A stretch of DNA of 61,548 nucleotides, taken from assembly GCA_035471805.1 (NCBI GenBank), contig DATIPS010000067.1:1-61548 (forward strand), read 5' to 3'. This stretch comes from Acidimicrobiia bacterium (GTDB lineage: Bacteria > Actinomycetota > Acidimicrobiia > Spongiisociales > JAHEDJ01). Made by a program: the position numbers and the translations under genes. Shown piece by piece: positions 34,858 to 43,899 of the stretch. The notes beneath the pieces are model-generated. The model saw nothing but the letters and a program-made list of their open reading frames with translations, had not been told where the DNA came from and made no database searches. The stretch's first letter is position 1. The number at the start of each line of letters is the position of its first letter.

Positions 34858-34885
34858 AGGGATCTCGTACGAACGAGAGATCCCT
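34858..34885. terminator. hairpin upstream of the CoA ligase gene
   Basis: Nine-base arms AGGGATCTC and GAGATCCCT enclose a 10-nt loop. It lies 20 nt from the stronger hairpin at 34905-34939. No good T-tract is present. It could be part of a double terminator after the MBL gene or of the CoA ligase leader. Confidence 0.4.
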
Positions 34886-34904
34886 TCACCCGGGGCGGGT
34901 GAAT

Positions 34905-34939
34905 AGAGCCGATCTTGCCGGGCCGGCAAGATCGGCTCT
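34905..34939. terminator. strong hairpin downstream of the MBL-fold gene
   Basis: Perfect 16-bp stem (34905-34920 with 34924-34939) around a GGC loop, 65 nt past the stop of the leftward MBL-fold gene. On the plus strand TTT follows the stem. The very stable stem suggests a terminator for the MBL/acyl-CoA dehydrogenase unit, but the T-tract on the reading strand is weak. Confidence 0.6.
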
Positions 34940-35003
34940 TTGGTGTGCGGCCATCACCCGGAAGGGAGCAAGCATCTTCGATCCAGCGGGCAGCCGAGAG
35001 TGT

Positions 35004-36041
35004 TCAGTTGTCCGCTGCCCCGAAGAGGATGCGTCCGTCCACTTCCACCCGCTCGACTTCGCCGAGCAAGCGGAGATGCTCGAGGTGTGCGAAAGTCTCA
35101 CTCTCGGCCATGAAACCCATAAGACGTTTGGGAAACAGTTCGCCGGCCATGCTCTGAACGGTCATGGGTTCCGAAGCATCGATGACCGCTCGCAGCTGAT
35201 CGAGTCGTTGCTCATGGTGTTCTGTTATCGAGGCGGCCCGCCCGGCCAGGTCGGTGATCGGGTTCCCGTGGGCCGGAAGCACGACTGAGACACCCGGCAG
35301 CGCGACCGTCTTGGCGAGGCTCTCCACGTACTCGGCAAGGGGATCCGGGCCTGCGCCGATTCCGGCAATGTGCGGGGTAATGGTCGGCAACACGTGATCG
35401 CCGCTGAACAGGACTCCGGTCGCAGGTTCGAACCAGCACAGGTGATCGATGGTATGTCCCGGAGTGTGAACAGTCTGCAGAATGCGGTTTCCCAGCACGA
35501 GATGCTCACCATCGGAGAGGCGCCTGGTCGGTGTCGGGCTGCGGAACATGCGATGCGCCATGTTGCGCATCCACCAGGCGCGCACCCGGCGGCCGGTTGG
35601 AAGCCGGTCGGATGTTCCATGCCACGGCATTCGACCCAGGCGGGCAGCTTGATGCCGGTCACGCATCTCGTCGTCGAGGATCGCCTCGGTGTGGTTGTCG
35701 GGGGTCCACCAGATCTGAAACGAGTTGTGGGCCAGCACATCGGCCCCGGCAACATCTGCGATTCTCGCCGCGTTGCCGAAATGGTCCGGATGTGAGTGCG
35801 TGATCATGATGGTGTGCACGCGACGCAGCGGCACGCCCGCCGCTTTCATTCCGGACCGGACCGCCGCCCACCCCGCTCTGCCGGGTAGACCCGTATCGAT
35901 GACGGCCGCGCCGCGCTCATCCTCGAGGACGTACATGTTGGTGTGCCCGAGTCCGGTGAAGTTGATCGGAAGCTGCACCCTGATGACGCCCGGAGCGACC
36001 TCCTTGACCTCGCGCGAGGCGGGAAGGGCCTCCTGCTTCAT
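35004..36041 (-). CDS. MBL-fold metallohydrolase
   Basis: 345 residues. The metal motif is THSHPDHFGNAA, and further ligands are in TPGHTIDHL, FSGDHVLP and PAHGNPI, all present. An insertion of about 60 residues between them is basic and aromatic. Family members include glyoxalase II, lactonases and thioesterase-like hydrolases. Its start overlaps the stop of the acyl-CoA dehydrogenase gene in a TGATG junction, so they are translationally coupled. A role on acyl-CoA or related thioesters is therefore plausible, but is inference. Confidence 0.87.
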   Translation of the reverse strand: MKQEALPASREVKEVAPGVIRVQLPINFTGLGHTNMYVLEDERGAAVIDTGLPGRAGWAAVRSGMKAAGVPLRRVHTIMITHSHPDHFGNAARIADVAGADVLAHNSFQIWWTPDNHTEAILDDEMRDRHQAARLGRMPWHGTSDRLPTGRRVRAWWMRNMAHRMFRSPTPTRRLSDGEHLVLGNRILQTVHTPGHTIDHLCWFEPATGVLFSGDHVLPTITPHIAGIGAGPDPLAEYVESLAKTVALPGVSVVLPAHGNPITDLAGRAASITEHHEQRLDQLRAVIDASEPMTVQSMAGELFPKRLMGFMAESETFAHLEHLRLLGEVERVEVDGRILFGAADN

Positions 36042-37195
36042 CAGTAGGACTTCGGCAGTCCGAGGGAATGCTGGGCGACGAAGTTGAGAATCATCTCTCG
36101 GCTGATGGGCGCGGTGCGGAGAAGACGGACGTTGCCCCACAAGTCGGCGAGACCGTATTCGGAGCTGAGTCCGTTGCCGCCGTGGGTCTGTATGGCCAGG
36201 TCGAGGGCTTCCATCGCCGCTTCGCCGATTGCGTACTTAGCCATGTTGGCCGCTTCGGCGGCATCGTGGCCGTTGTCGTACTGCCAGGCAGCTTTGTAGA
36301 TCATCAGCCTGGCGAGCTCTACCTCCACCTTTGCCTTGGCCAGGGGATGGGCGATGCCCTGGTGGGTTCCGATGGGGACGTCCCACACCTTTCGCTCACG
36401 GGCGTACGCCGCCGCCTTGTCGAGAGCGTACCGGCCGAGGCCGGCCCCGATCGCCGCGCCTGTGATCCTCTCCGGATTGAGTCCCTGGAATACCTGCCGG
36501 AGCCCGTCGCCTTCCGTGCCGACCAGTCGATCGGCCGGGACTTCGACATTGTCGAAGAACAGCGTGTATTGATTCTCCGGTGAAACCATCTCCATGTCGA
36601 TCTTCTGCATGGTGAGGCCGGGCGTGTCCACCGCGACCACGAACAGCGACAGTTGTGCCTTGCCGGTGGTCTCATCGGTTCCCGTCCTGGTCACGACGAG
36701 GACGTCGTCGGCTTCATCGACCGCCGAGATGTAGTACTTCTGACCGTTGAGCCGGTAGACATCTCCGTCGCGTTTGGCGGTGGTGGACAAGCGATGCGAG
36801 TTCGAGCCGGCATCGGGTTCGGTGATGGCGAAAGCGATGCGCCGCTCGCCGGAGGCTATTCCGGGAAGCCACCTCTGCTTCTGACCGTCGGTCCCGAACT
36901 TGGTGATGATCGAACCGGCGATCGCCGGTGAGACGATGAGTATCAGCAGGGGCAGCCCTTGAACTGCGAGTTCCTCGCAGACGATCGAGAGTTCATAGAT
37001 CCCCATCCCCCCGCCGCCGTACTCCTCAGGGATGTTGACCCCTATGAAACCACCGGCGGAAAGCGCTTCCCACAGCTCTTCGACCTTCTCGCCCCGCCGC
37101 CCTCGCTCGGCGTAGTACTCGTGACCGAAGCCGCCTGCGATATCGGCAATCGCCTGCCGCAGCATCGTTTGCTCTTGAGTCTCCAGGAAGTCCAC
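36041..37195 (-). CDS. acyl-CoA dehydrogenase
   Basis: 384 residues with the full ACAD fold: N-terminal helical domain (MDFLETQEQTMLRQAIADI), the beta domain around AFAITEPDAGSNSHRLSTTA and the C-terminal four-helix bundle (RSEV-type end replaced by LRTAPISREMILNFVAQHSLG). QTHGGNGLSSEYGLADLW is the usual C-terminal catalytic-region pattern. It makes enoyl-CoA and passes electrons through ETF to an EtfD-like protein such as that at 9291-11450. GTG start with GAGGAGG upstream. Confidence 0.92.
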   Translation of the reverse strand: MDFLETQEQTMLRQAIADIAGGFGHEYYAERGRRGEKVEELWEALSAGGFIGVNIPEEYGGGGMGIYELSIVCEELAVQGLPLLILIVSPAIAGSIITKFGTDGQKQRWLPGIASGERRIAFAITEPDAGSNSHRLSTTAKRDGDVYRLNGQKYYISAVDEADDVLVVTRTGTDETTGKAQLSLFVVAVDTPGLTMQKIDMEMVSPENQYTLFFDNVEVPADRLVGTEGDGLRQVFQGLNPERITGAAIGAGLGRYALDKAAAYARERKVWDVPIGTHQGIAHPLAKAKVEVELARLMIYKAAWQYDNGHDAAEAANMAKYAIGEAAMEALDLAIQTHGGNGLSSEYGLADLWGNVRLLRTAPISREMILNFVAQHSLGLPKSY

Positions 37196-37288
37196 GAAAA
37201 CCGCCTCCTCATGTTTTGGCGAAGGGTAGACGGTCCCCCGCCGGTCGAACCCGTGCAGAAACCGGAGTCGGCTCCTCCCTGCCGCGTC

Positions 37289-39244
37289 TCACCTATGTCG
37301 CCCCGCCCAGTCGGCAAACGCCTCCAGAGCTTCCGGGTTGGCCATCGCGTCGGTCCGTGCCGCCTTCTCGACGGGCAGCCCGGCAAGGATACGCTTCACC
37401 GGAACCTCCATCTTCTTGCCGTTCAGGGTGCGGGGAACGTCGGCTATCCGATGAATCTCGTCGGGAACGTGTCGTGGAGACAGCTCGGTGCGGATGGCCG
37501 ACTTGAGCCTCTCCCGGAGATCGGGGGTCAAATCGTGGCCGGTCCTCATGACGACGAACAGCAGCAGACTGTCCTCCCTGCCCAGTTGGCCGGTATCGAT
37601 GACGAGGCTGTCCTCTATCTCGGTGAATCCATCGACGACCCGGTAGAACTCACTGGTACCGGTTCTGACGCCGCCCCGGTTGAGGGTCGAATCCGATCGC
37701 CCGTAAACCACGCACCTCCCGTCCGGTGCGATCTTTATCCAGTCGCCATGGCGCCAGACACCCGGGAACATTTCGAAGTAGCTCGATCGGTAGCTCTCTC
37801 CATCCGGATCATTCCAGAAGAAGACGGGCATAGACGGCATCGGCGCAGTCACCGCCAGCTCGCCCACCTCATCGACTACCGGTCGTCCTTCAACGTCGAA
37901 TGCCTCCACCGCGGCCCCGAGATAGCGGCACTGTATTTCGCCGGCCCTGACCGGAAGCAAGGGGCACGAGCCGATGAACGCCGCACAAAGATCGGTGCCG
38001 CCGCTGACCGATCCGAGGAGCACATCGTCGTTCACCCGCTCGTAGACCCAGACGAATCCCTCCGGGGACAGCGGGGCACCGGTCGAGCCGACGCTGCGCA
38101 ACATCGATAGGTCGTAGCTCTGCCCGGGATCGAGGTCGGCTTTGAGGCATGCGTGGATGAACGGAGCCGAAGTCCCGAAGTAGGTCACTTTCAAACGCTC
38201 GGCCATTCGCCACAGGGCGTCGAGGTCCGGATAGCCGGGACTGCCGTCGTACAAGACGATCGTGGAGCCCACCAGCAGGCCGGACACGAGGTAGTTCCAC
38301 ATCATCCACCCGGTCGACGTGTACCAGAAGAACCGGTCGGACTCTCCGAGGTCCATTTGCAGGCTCAGATCCTTGAGGTGTTGAAGGAGAATCCCTCCTT
38401 GCGGGTGCACGATCGGCTTGGGCAGACCTGTGGTACCGGACGAGTACAGCACCCAGAGCGGGTGATCGAACGGGACTCGCTCGAAGCTCAGTGGTTCGGG
38501 ATCCGCGGTCAGTGCTTCCCAACTCAAGGTGTCCGCCGGACGATCCAGTCCCAAACGGCTCAGGATCACGGTGGCCGCCAGGGACGGTAATCGCCCCCGT
38601 ACCTGCTCAACGACGTCGAGGCGGTCGAACGCTCTTCCCCCGAATCGGTAGCCGTCTACGGATACCAGGACCTTGGGCTCGATCTGCTCGAAACGGTGGG
38701 CGATTGCTCCGAGCCCGAACTCGGGCGAGCAGCTCGACCAGACGGCACCGAGACTGGCAGTGGCCAGGAAGGCCACCAGGGTCTCCGGAATGTTCGGCAT
38801 CAAGGCGGCCACACGGTCGCCTTTGCCGACTCCGAGCCGGCGAAGTCCGGCGGCCGCAGCCGCCACACGATCGGCCAGTTCCGCGTAAGTCAACTTCTCC
38901 ACGGCGCCGCTCTCGTCCGTGGCGATCACGGCCGTGTGATCATCCCGTCTCGAGAGGGCACGTTCGGCGTAGTTGAGCCGGGCTCCCTCGAACCACCTGG
39001 CCCCGGGCATCGTGGCGTCGCCCAGGACCCGCTCGTAGGAGGAGTCGATTCCGAAGTACTCCCACAGCGCCCCCCAAAAAGCCTCGAGATCGGCCACCGA
39101 CCACTCCCACAGAGCCCCGTAGTCGCTGAAATCGAGTCCGCGGGCGCGGCGGAGCCAGGCAAGGAACCCGGTGAGGTTGGAGGCTGCGCGGCGTTCGTCC
39201 GAGGGTTCCCACAAGACCGTCCCTTCGGTGACATCCGCGCGCAT
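37289..39244 (-). CDS. acetoacetyl-CoA synthetase
   Basis: 651 residues, a longer ANL enzyme with an N-terminal ACAS-type region (ARWFEGARLNYAERAL). P-loop VLYSSGTTGLPKPIVH, the segment TGWMMWNYLVSGLL and RSDSTLNRGGVRTGTSEFY match acetoacetate-CoA ligase rather than acetate-CoA ligase. It activates acetoacetate for use in lipid or ketone metabolism. It leads a leftward run ending at the acyl-CoA dehydrogenase gene (93 nt gap) and is divergent from the thiolase gene. Confidence 0.9.
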   Translation of the reverse strand: MRADVTEGTVLWEPSDERRAASNLTGFLAWLRRARGLDFSDYGALWEWSVADLEAFWGALWEYFGIDSSYERVLGDATMPGARWFEGARLNYAERALSRRDDHTAVIATDESGAVEKLTYAELADRVAAAAAGLRRLGVGKGDRVAALMPNIPETLVAFLATASLGAVWSSCSPEFGLGAIAHRFEQIEPKVLVSVDGYRFGGRAFDRLDVVEQVRGRLPSLAATVILSRLGLDRPADTLSWEALTADPEPLSFERVPFDHPLWVLYSSGTTGLPKPIVHPQGGILLQHLKDLSLQMDLGESDRFFWYTSTGWMMWNYLVSGLLVGSTIVLYDGSPGYPDLDALWRMAERLKVTYFGTSAPFIHACLKADLDPGQSYDLSMLRSVGSTGAPLSPEGFVWVYERVNDDVLLGSVSGGTDLCAAFIGSCPLLPVRAGEIQCRYLGAAVEAFDVEGRPVVDEVGELAVTAPMPSMPVFFWNDPDGESYRSSYFEMFPGVWRHGDWIKIAPDGRCVVYGRSDSTLNRGGVRTGTSEFYRVVDGFTEIEDSLVIDTGQLGREDSLLLFVVMRTGHDLTPDLRERLKSAIRTELSPRHVPDEIHRIADVPRTLNGKKMEVPVKRILAGLPVEKAARTDAMANPEALEAFADWAGRHR

Positions 39245-39352
39245 GGGCGGAGGCTAGTAAACGGCACCGTGAAAATTCTCATCGCCGACCTGTTGGGTCG
39301 TCGGATGTGCGCGTAGGCTCGGCAGCGGCCGACCAATACGGAGGTTCCCGGA

Positions 39353-40723
39353 ATGCGACCCGTGTACGCACTGTCTGGTGGTGTATCCAAGTTCGCCAAA
39401 GCCAGACCCGACAAGACCTTTCAGGCAATTGTCAAAGAGGCCTACGACTACGCCATCGCCGACATCGGCATCGACTTCCCGGCCTTCACGAGAGCGGTGG
39501 ACGGTTCGGTGGCTTCCTACTTCTCGGATCACTTCTCACGCCAACTGATGGCGGGCATCATGGCCCAGGACTATCTGGGACTCGTGCCCAAGCCGTCGCA
39601 TCGGGTGGAGGGCGGCGGTGCCACGGGAGGCCTGTGCTTCCAGGAGGCTTGGAAGTCGATTGCGTCCGGACACATGGATGTGTGCGCGGCGTACGGTTTT
39701 GAGACCATGAGCCACGTCGAGACCTGGAAGGGAAACGAGTTCATCGCACTGGCCTCGGATGTGTCCTGGGACTATCCGGTCGGGGGCTTCTACTCGGGCT
39801 ACTACGCCATGATGGTGACCCGCCACATGAAGGAGTACGGCACGACCGTCGAGCAGATGGCGGCCGTCTCGGTCAAGAACCATCTCAACGCGTACCACAA
39901 TCCGTACGCGCAGAAACGCAACCGGTACACCATCGAGGATGTCCGCAACTCGCCGATGGTGGCCTGGCCGCTGACGCGGCTGGACATCTGCGTAATGTCC
40001 GACGGGGCGGCGGCCGTGATCTTCGCTTCCGAAGACGGCATCGAAAGGCTGGAAGCCGCCGGAGCCGAGATCCCCCGGCCGCTGGTGCAGGTGACCGGCA
40101 TCGGTCGCGGTACCGACGCCATGCGCATGTCGGATCGCCCGCACGTCGACTACGAGACTTTCATGCAGGACTACGCAACAGACCAGGAGAGGTCTTCCGA
40201 GGACACTCGCAACCACTATCGCTCTCTGTGGGACCGCGGCACCCGTTATCCGGGCGTCCACTCTTTCCGGGCCGGGCGGACCGCCGGCAATATGGCCTAC
40301 AGGCATGCGGGGATCACAGATCCCCTCGAAGAGCTCGATTTCGTGGAACTCCACGATGCCTACACATCGAGCGAAATCCAGACGTATGAGGACCTTGGTC
40401 TGTGCCGCTACGGCGAGGGAGGGGAGTTTGCCGCCTCCGGCAAGGCGTTCATGCCCGGCATCGAATACGGACTCGACCTGACCTCCGACCCGGTGTGCCC
40501 GGTCAATCCGTCCGGAGGCCTGATTGCCTGCGGCCACCCGGTCGGAGCCACCGGACTGATGCAGGGGGTGTTCGCCATCTGGCAACTCCAGAACACGATC
40601 GGCAAGCACTTCGGAGACGAGACTCTCCAGGTCTCAGACGCCCGCCGGGGTGCCATTCACTCGCATGCTGGAACGGGCACCTACGTCACCGTCAGCATTC
40701 TGGAAAGGGAGGGAAACCGATGA
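39353..40723 (+). CDS. thiolase (acetyl-CoA acetyltransferase/SCP-x-like)
   Basis: 456 residues of the thiolase superfamily. Near the end, NPSGGLIACGHPVGATGLMQG holds the catalytic His/Cys-type loop. AGRTAGNMAYRHAGI and DFVELHDAYTSSEIQTYEDLGL are typical of SCP-x-type or non-decarboxylating thiolases. The first nucleophile lies in GGGATGGLCFQEAW. Ribosome site GGAGG 8 nt before the ATG. The downstream DUF35 partner overlaps it by four bases, the usual thiolase-DUF35 pairing. It cleaves or forms beta-ketoacyl-CoA. Confidence 0.9.
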   Translation: MRPVYALSGGVSKFAKARPDKTFQAIVKEAYDYAIADIGIDFPAFTRAVDGSVASYFSDHFSRQLMAGIMAQDYLGLVPKPSHRVEGGGATGGLCFQEAWKSIASGHMDVCAAYGFETMSHVETWKGNEFIALASDVSWDYPVGGFYSGYYAMMVTRHMKEYGTTVEQMAAVSVKNHLNAYHNPYAQKRNRYTIEDVRNSPMVAWPLTRLDICVMSDGAAAVIFASEDGIERLEAAGAEIPRPLVQVTGIGRGTDAMRMSDRPHVDYETFMQDYATDQERSSEDTRNHYRSLWDRGTRYPGVHSFRAGRTAGNMAYRHAGITDPLEELDFVELHDAYTSSEIQTYEDLGLCRYGEGGEFAASGKAFMPGIEYGLDLTSDPVCPVNPSGGLIACGHPVGATGLMQGVFAIWQLQNTIGKHFGDETLQVSDARRGAIHSHAGTGTYVTVSILEREGNR

Positions 40724-41259
40724 GCGACGCACGTCGAGAAGAGACACTGGGCGGCTTCGTCGTCCATGGAGTTCCTTTCCCGGTCGAGACCGACCCGGAC
40801 GCGCTGGCCTTCCTCAAGCGGATGACTCCGATCCAGATCGAACAGCAGTACTCGATCACCTATCTGCACTCGTACGGACAGGACAGCCCCTGGTTCGCCG
40901 GTGCGTCCAACAAGAGGCTGCTGGCCTCGCGGGAACCCGACTCGGGATACGCCTACGCCACTCCGCGCGGCCACGACATGTACACCGGGCGGGAAACCGA
41001 GTGGATCGATGTAACGGACCGCACGGCGACCGTGCACGCCTTCACGGTGTGCTATTTCGGGTCGGAGGAGTTCCTGCCCGATACGCCTTTCGTGCTGGCG
41101 CTGATCGAGTATGAAGGCGTGAACACGTTGTTCCTCACGAGGCTGATCGGCCTGGATCACACGCAGGCGTCACTCGAGTGGATAGGAAGGGAAGTGCAAC
41201 CCCGCTTCCTGAGAAACAGCAAGCTGAAACCGACCGACGTCTACTTCGTGCCTGCCTGA
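40720..41259 (+). CDS. DUF35 OB-fold protein lacking the zinc-ribbon cysteines
   Basis: 179 residues with a DUF35-like OB-fold C-terminal half (TEWIDVTDRTATVHAFTVCYFG and FVLALIEYEGVNTLFLTRLIG). These proteins normally begin with a four-cysteine rubredoxin-like zinc ribbon. Here the matching part reads NKRLLASREPDSGYAYATPR and has none of those cysteines; the only Cys is in FTVCY. It overlaps the thiolase stop by ATGA and should be its acyl-CoA-binding partner. Confidence 0.85.
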   Translation: MSDARREETLGGFVVHGVPFPVETDPDALAFLKRMTPIQIEQQYSITYLHSYGQDSPWFAGASNKRLLASREPDSGYAYATPRGHDMYTGRETEWIDVTDRTATVHAFTVCYFGSEEFLPDTPFVLALIEYEGVNTLFLTRLIGLDHTQASLEWIGREVQPRFLRNSKLKPTDVYFVPA

Positions 41260-41402
41260 CGGAACCGATGGCCGGCGCCGGGAGTGCAGGTTCTCTCGGC
41301 CTAGACCCGGAGCATCTAGAAGGGCACATCATCGATGGGAGTTGAACCGGTTCTGCGCAGGGGAGTCACTCGTAACATGCGGTTCGCGACCTGGAGGAAT
41401 AC

Positions 41403-42050
41403 GTGAGGGACAGCGCCGAAGCGGGCTGGTTCGACAACTCTTTGCGCGCCCTCGTCGCTTCGAACGTGGCGACGATGATCATCGCCCTCGTGGAGGGCTG
41501 GTCGCTCTCACCGTTGCTCTTCATCTACTGGGCGCAGAGTGTGGTGATCGGCGCCTTTCACGTCCGGCGGATTCTCAATCTCGATGAGTTCACAACCACC
41601 GGCCTGAAGATGAACGGCCGGCCGGTGAGGCCGGGTGTCAGGGCACAGCGGCAGATCGCCGGATTCTTTGCCGTGCACTACGGCTTCTTCCACCTGGTCT
41701 ACCTGGTCTTCGTACTCACCGGGGTCAATTCCGACGGAGGATTCGCCTCCGGCGCCTGGTGGGCGCTGGTCGGAGGAGTGCTCGTCTTCGCCGTCAACCA
41801 CTACTTCTCGTACGTGCAGAACCGCGAGTTGGACGGGCGGGGCAAGCCGAACATCGGAACGATGTTGTTCCTTCCTTACGCACGGATCCTGCCCATGCAT
41901 CTGCTGATCGTGATGGGCGCCACGATCGGCGGTGAGAGCCGGACCGCACTGATCATCTTCATCGTGCTCAAGACCGTCGCCGACGCGGTCATGCACATCG
42001 TCGAGCACAGGACGCTACGAAAGGTCGCCGTGGTGAGTTCTGAGTCCTAG
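41403..42050 (+). CDS. DUF6498-type integral membrane protein
   Basis: 215 residues with about five membrane segments (SLRALVASNVATMIIALV, SPLLFIYWAQSVVIGAF, GFFAVHYGFFHLVYLVFV, GAWWALVGGVLVFAVNHYF, LPMHLLIVMGATIGG). The motif YWAQSVVIG near the N-terminus and HYGFFHLVY fit the DUF6498 family, of unknown function. GTG start with GGAGG 5 nt upstream. The 143-nt stretch before it holds no other feature I can support. Confidence 0.7.
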   Translation: MRDSAEAGWFDNSLRALVASNVATMIIALVEGWSLSPLLFIYWAQSVVIGAFHVRRILNLDEFTTTGLKMNGRPVRPGVRAQRQIAGFFAVHYGFFHLVYLVFVLTGVNSDGGFASGAWWALVGGVLVFAVNHYFSYVQNRELDGRGKPNIGTMLFLPYARILPMHLLIVMGATIGGESRTALIIFIVLKTVADAVMHIVEHRTLRKVAVVSSES

Positions 42051-42081
42051 GTTCTGAGTGCAATCCATCCACCTCGAAGCC

Positions 42082-43827
42082 TCACCCCCGCAGCGCCGAC
42101 CAGAAGATGCCGGGGAGCTTCGACGGGGAGGGTCGCATCTCCATGTCCACCAACCGGCGCGTGACGTCGTTGGCTCGCTTGTGGTCGGGGAACCACAGTG
42201 GCTTGACGGGCTGTTTGAACAGGGCTCTCACAACGCTCTTCTCCACCCGATCGAACAGATAAGTGTTGTGGACGACTCCGATACCGCTGCCGATGTTCTC
42301 CATCGTGTTGCCGGGAAAGGCACCCCACGACGTGCTCGTCAGCGCGTAGCCGAGGCCGACCCAGATGTTGACGGCCACAGTGCCGTAGCGCAGGTTTCCA
42401 ATCGCCTCTTCCAAGGCAGCCGCGAAGCCGGGCTGCTTGAGGGTCTTCGGGTGGATGATCAGAGTGGCGCCCAACTGGCCCCACAGCTTCTCGTTGCAGA
42501 ACTCGACGGCCCGCTCGAGGAACTCGATGTCGGACCCGGAGGACGGCAGAGGTGCCTCGCCGAACAGTCCGGTGAAGGCCTCAGTTGTGAAACAGACATC
42601 GGCCTCGTTGTCGGCGCGGAGGCCCTCGATGAACGTCCAGGGAACGGTGCCGGCTCCTGCCTCCCCGTATCTGCCGGCTTCTGGATGCTCATCGACAAAC
42701 AGCTTCCAACGGTCCTCGGCACCCGGGTAGTAGGCGGGGCGATCCGGAGTGGCGTCGAGGCCATCCCTGATCGCGGCAAGGAGCGGTTCCCGGAGACTCC
42801 AGCTCTCCGGTGTCACCACGACGCGAGCCGCGATGCAGTTGAAGCCGGCGTTGTGAGTGAGCATCGATGCGATGTTCTTGCCCTGATAGGCGACGTCCGA
42901 ATCAGACCAGGGTCCCGGTACGACTATCACCGGCGTGACATTTCCTAATTCAGATGCGATCGGCTTGCCCAGGTGAGGATCGTTGGCGGCCTTCCTGCGC
43001 TTTCCCTCTTCGCCCATGCCGAAGACGATCGAATCGTGGGTCTTGTCGGATCCGGTGATATGTACCTTTCCGATACCTTCATGGTGGCACAGGTAATAAC
43101 CCTCGGTCGCTCCCCCGTAGAGAATGCGCAAGAACCCGGCCTCGATGAGCTCCGAGAAGGCTTCGGTGAGGATCGGCCCCAGATACTCGTTGACCGGATT
43201 CATCTTCAGGGCAACCACATCGTTCTCCACGAACAGCTTGTACATGGAGTCCATCGCCGGGATACAGGCGACGTTGCCCGCGCCGAGGACCAGAGCAACG
43301 TCACAGGAGGCGTCTTGGTCGGGTTGATAGATGACCGCCTGCGTACTTGCGAGCTGCGCGGGGGAAACGCCCGGCTCCATCCAGATCTCTCCGGTGAGTC
43401 CGGTCCACAGCAACCTGTCGTAGATGTCGGTCGGAAAGACCTTGACAATCGTCTGTCCCTTGCGGGTGGTGACCGGACCGGGGTACTGAGGAGAACCGTG
43501 CCGGGCGACGTCGGCCAGAGCGTCCTTGAGGAGACGCGCATTGCGAATGAGGAGTACCGGTCCACCGTGCCACTCCTCGGCGGCCACCGGAGCATCGAAC
43601 GAGATACCCTTCGCCGAACAAGCGGCCCGCACCCACTTCTCCGCAACGGCGGCAGTGCGCTCCATGATGCCCTCGAGGTAGGCGATTCGCCGCTCGATCG
43701 ATGTAGCCGCCCACGAACCCTTGTTTGCCCGCAACACCTCGACGGCGGCATCCAACTCCTCCGTCGACGAGGCCTTGATCGAGTGAGGACCCTCAGGGTG
43801 AACGATGCTGCCGGTGGTTATGGTCAC
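42082..43827 (-). CDS. aldehyde dehydrogenase family protein, long form
   Basis: 581 residues, longer than typical aldehyde dehydrogenases. The catalytic cysteine is C331 in HNAGFNCIAARVVV and the general base is E293 in SELGNVTPVIV. The NAD-binding domain includes VALVLGAGNVA and VHITGSDKTHDS. All key parts are present; sequence is divergent from the common classes, so the substrate is not named. Convergent with the DUF6498 gene and upstream of metX on the same strand. Confidence 0.85.
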   Translation of the reverse strand: MTITTGSIVHPEGPHSIKASSTEELDAAVEVLRANKGSWAATSIERRIAYLEGIMERTAAVAEKWVRAACSAKGISFDAPVAAEEWHGGPVLLIRNARLLKDALADVARHGSPQYPGPVTTRKGQTIVKVFPTDIYDRLLWTGLTGEIWMEPGVSPAQLASTQAVIYQPDQDASCDVALVLGAGNVACIPAMDSMYKLFVENDVVALKMNPVNEYLGPILTEAFSELIEAGFLRILYGGATEGYYLCHHEGIGKVHITGSDKTHDSIVFGMGEEGKRRKAANDPHLGKPIASELGNVTPVIVVPGPWSDSDVAYQGKNIASMLTHNAGFNCIAARVVVTPESWSLREPLLAAIRDGLDATPDRPAYYPGAEDRWKLFVDEHPEAGRYGEAGAGTVPWTFIEGLRADNEADVCFTTEAFTGLFGEAPLPSSGSDIEFLERAVEFCNEKLWGQLGATLIIHPKTLKQPGFAAALEEAIGNLRYGTVAVNIWVGLGYALTSTSWGAFPGNTMENIGSGIGVVHNTYLFDRVEKSVVRALFKQPVKPLWFPDHKRANDVTRRLVDMEMRPSPSKLPGIFWSALRG

Positions 43828-43899
43828 AGTGGCTCCTTCATCGCCGCGGCGGCGCCAAGGGTAGTTGCCGGGCGCCGCATCCGTCGGGGGAACGGAGAT

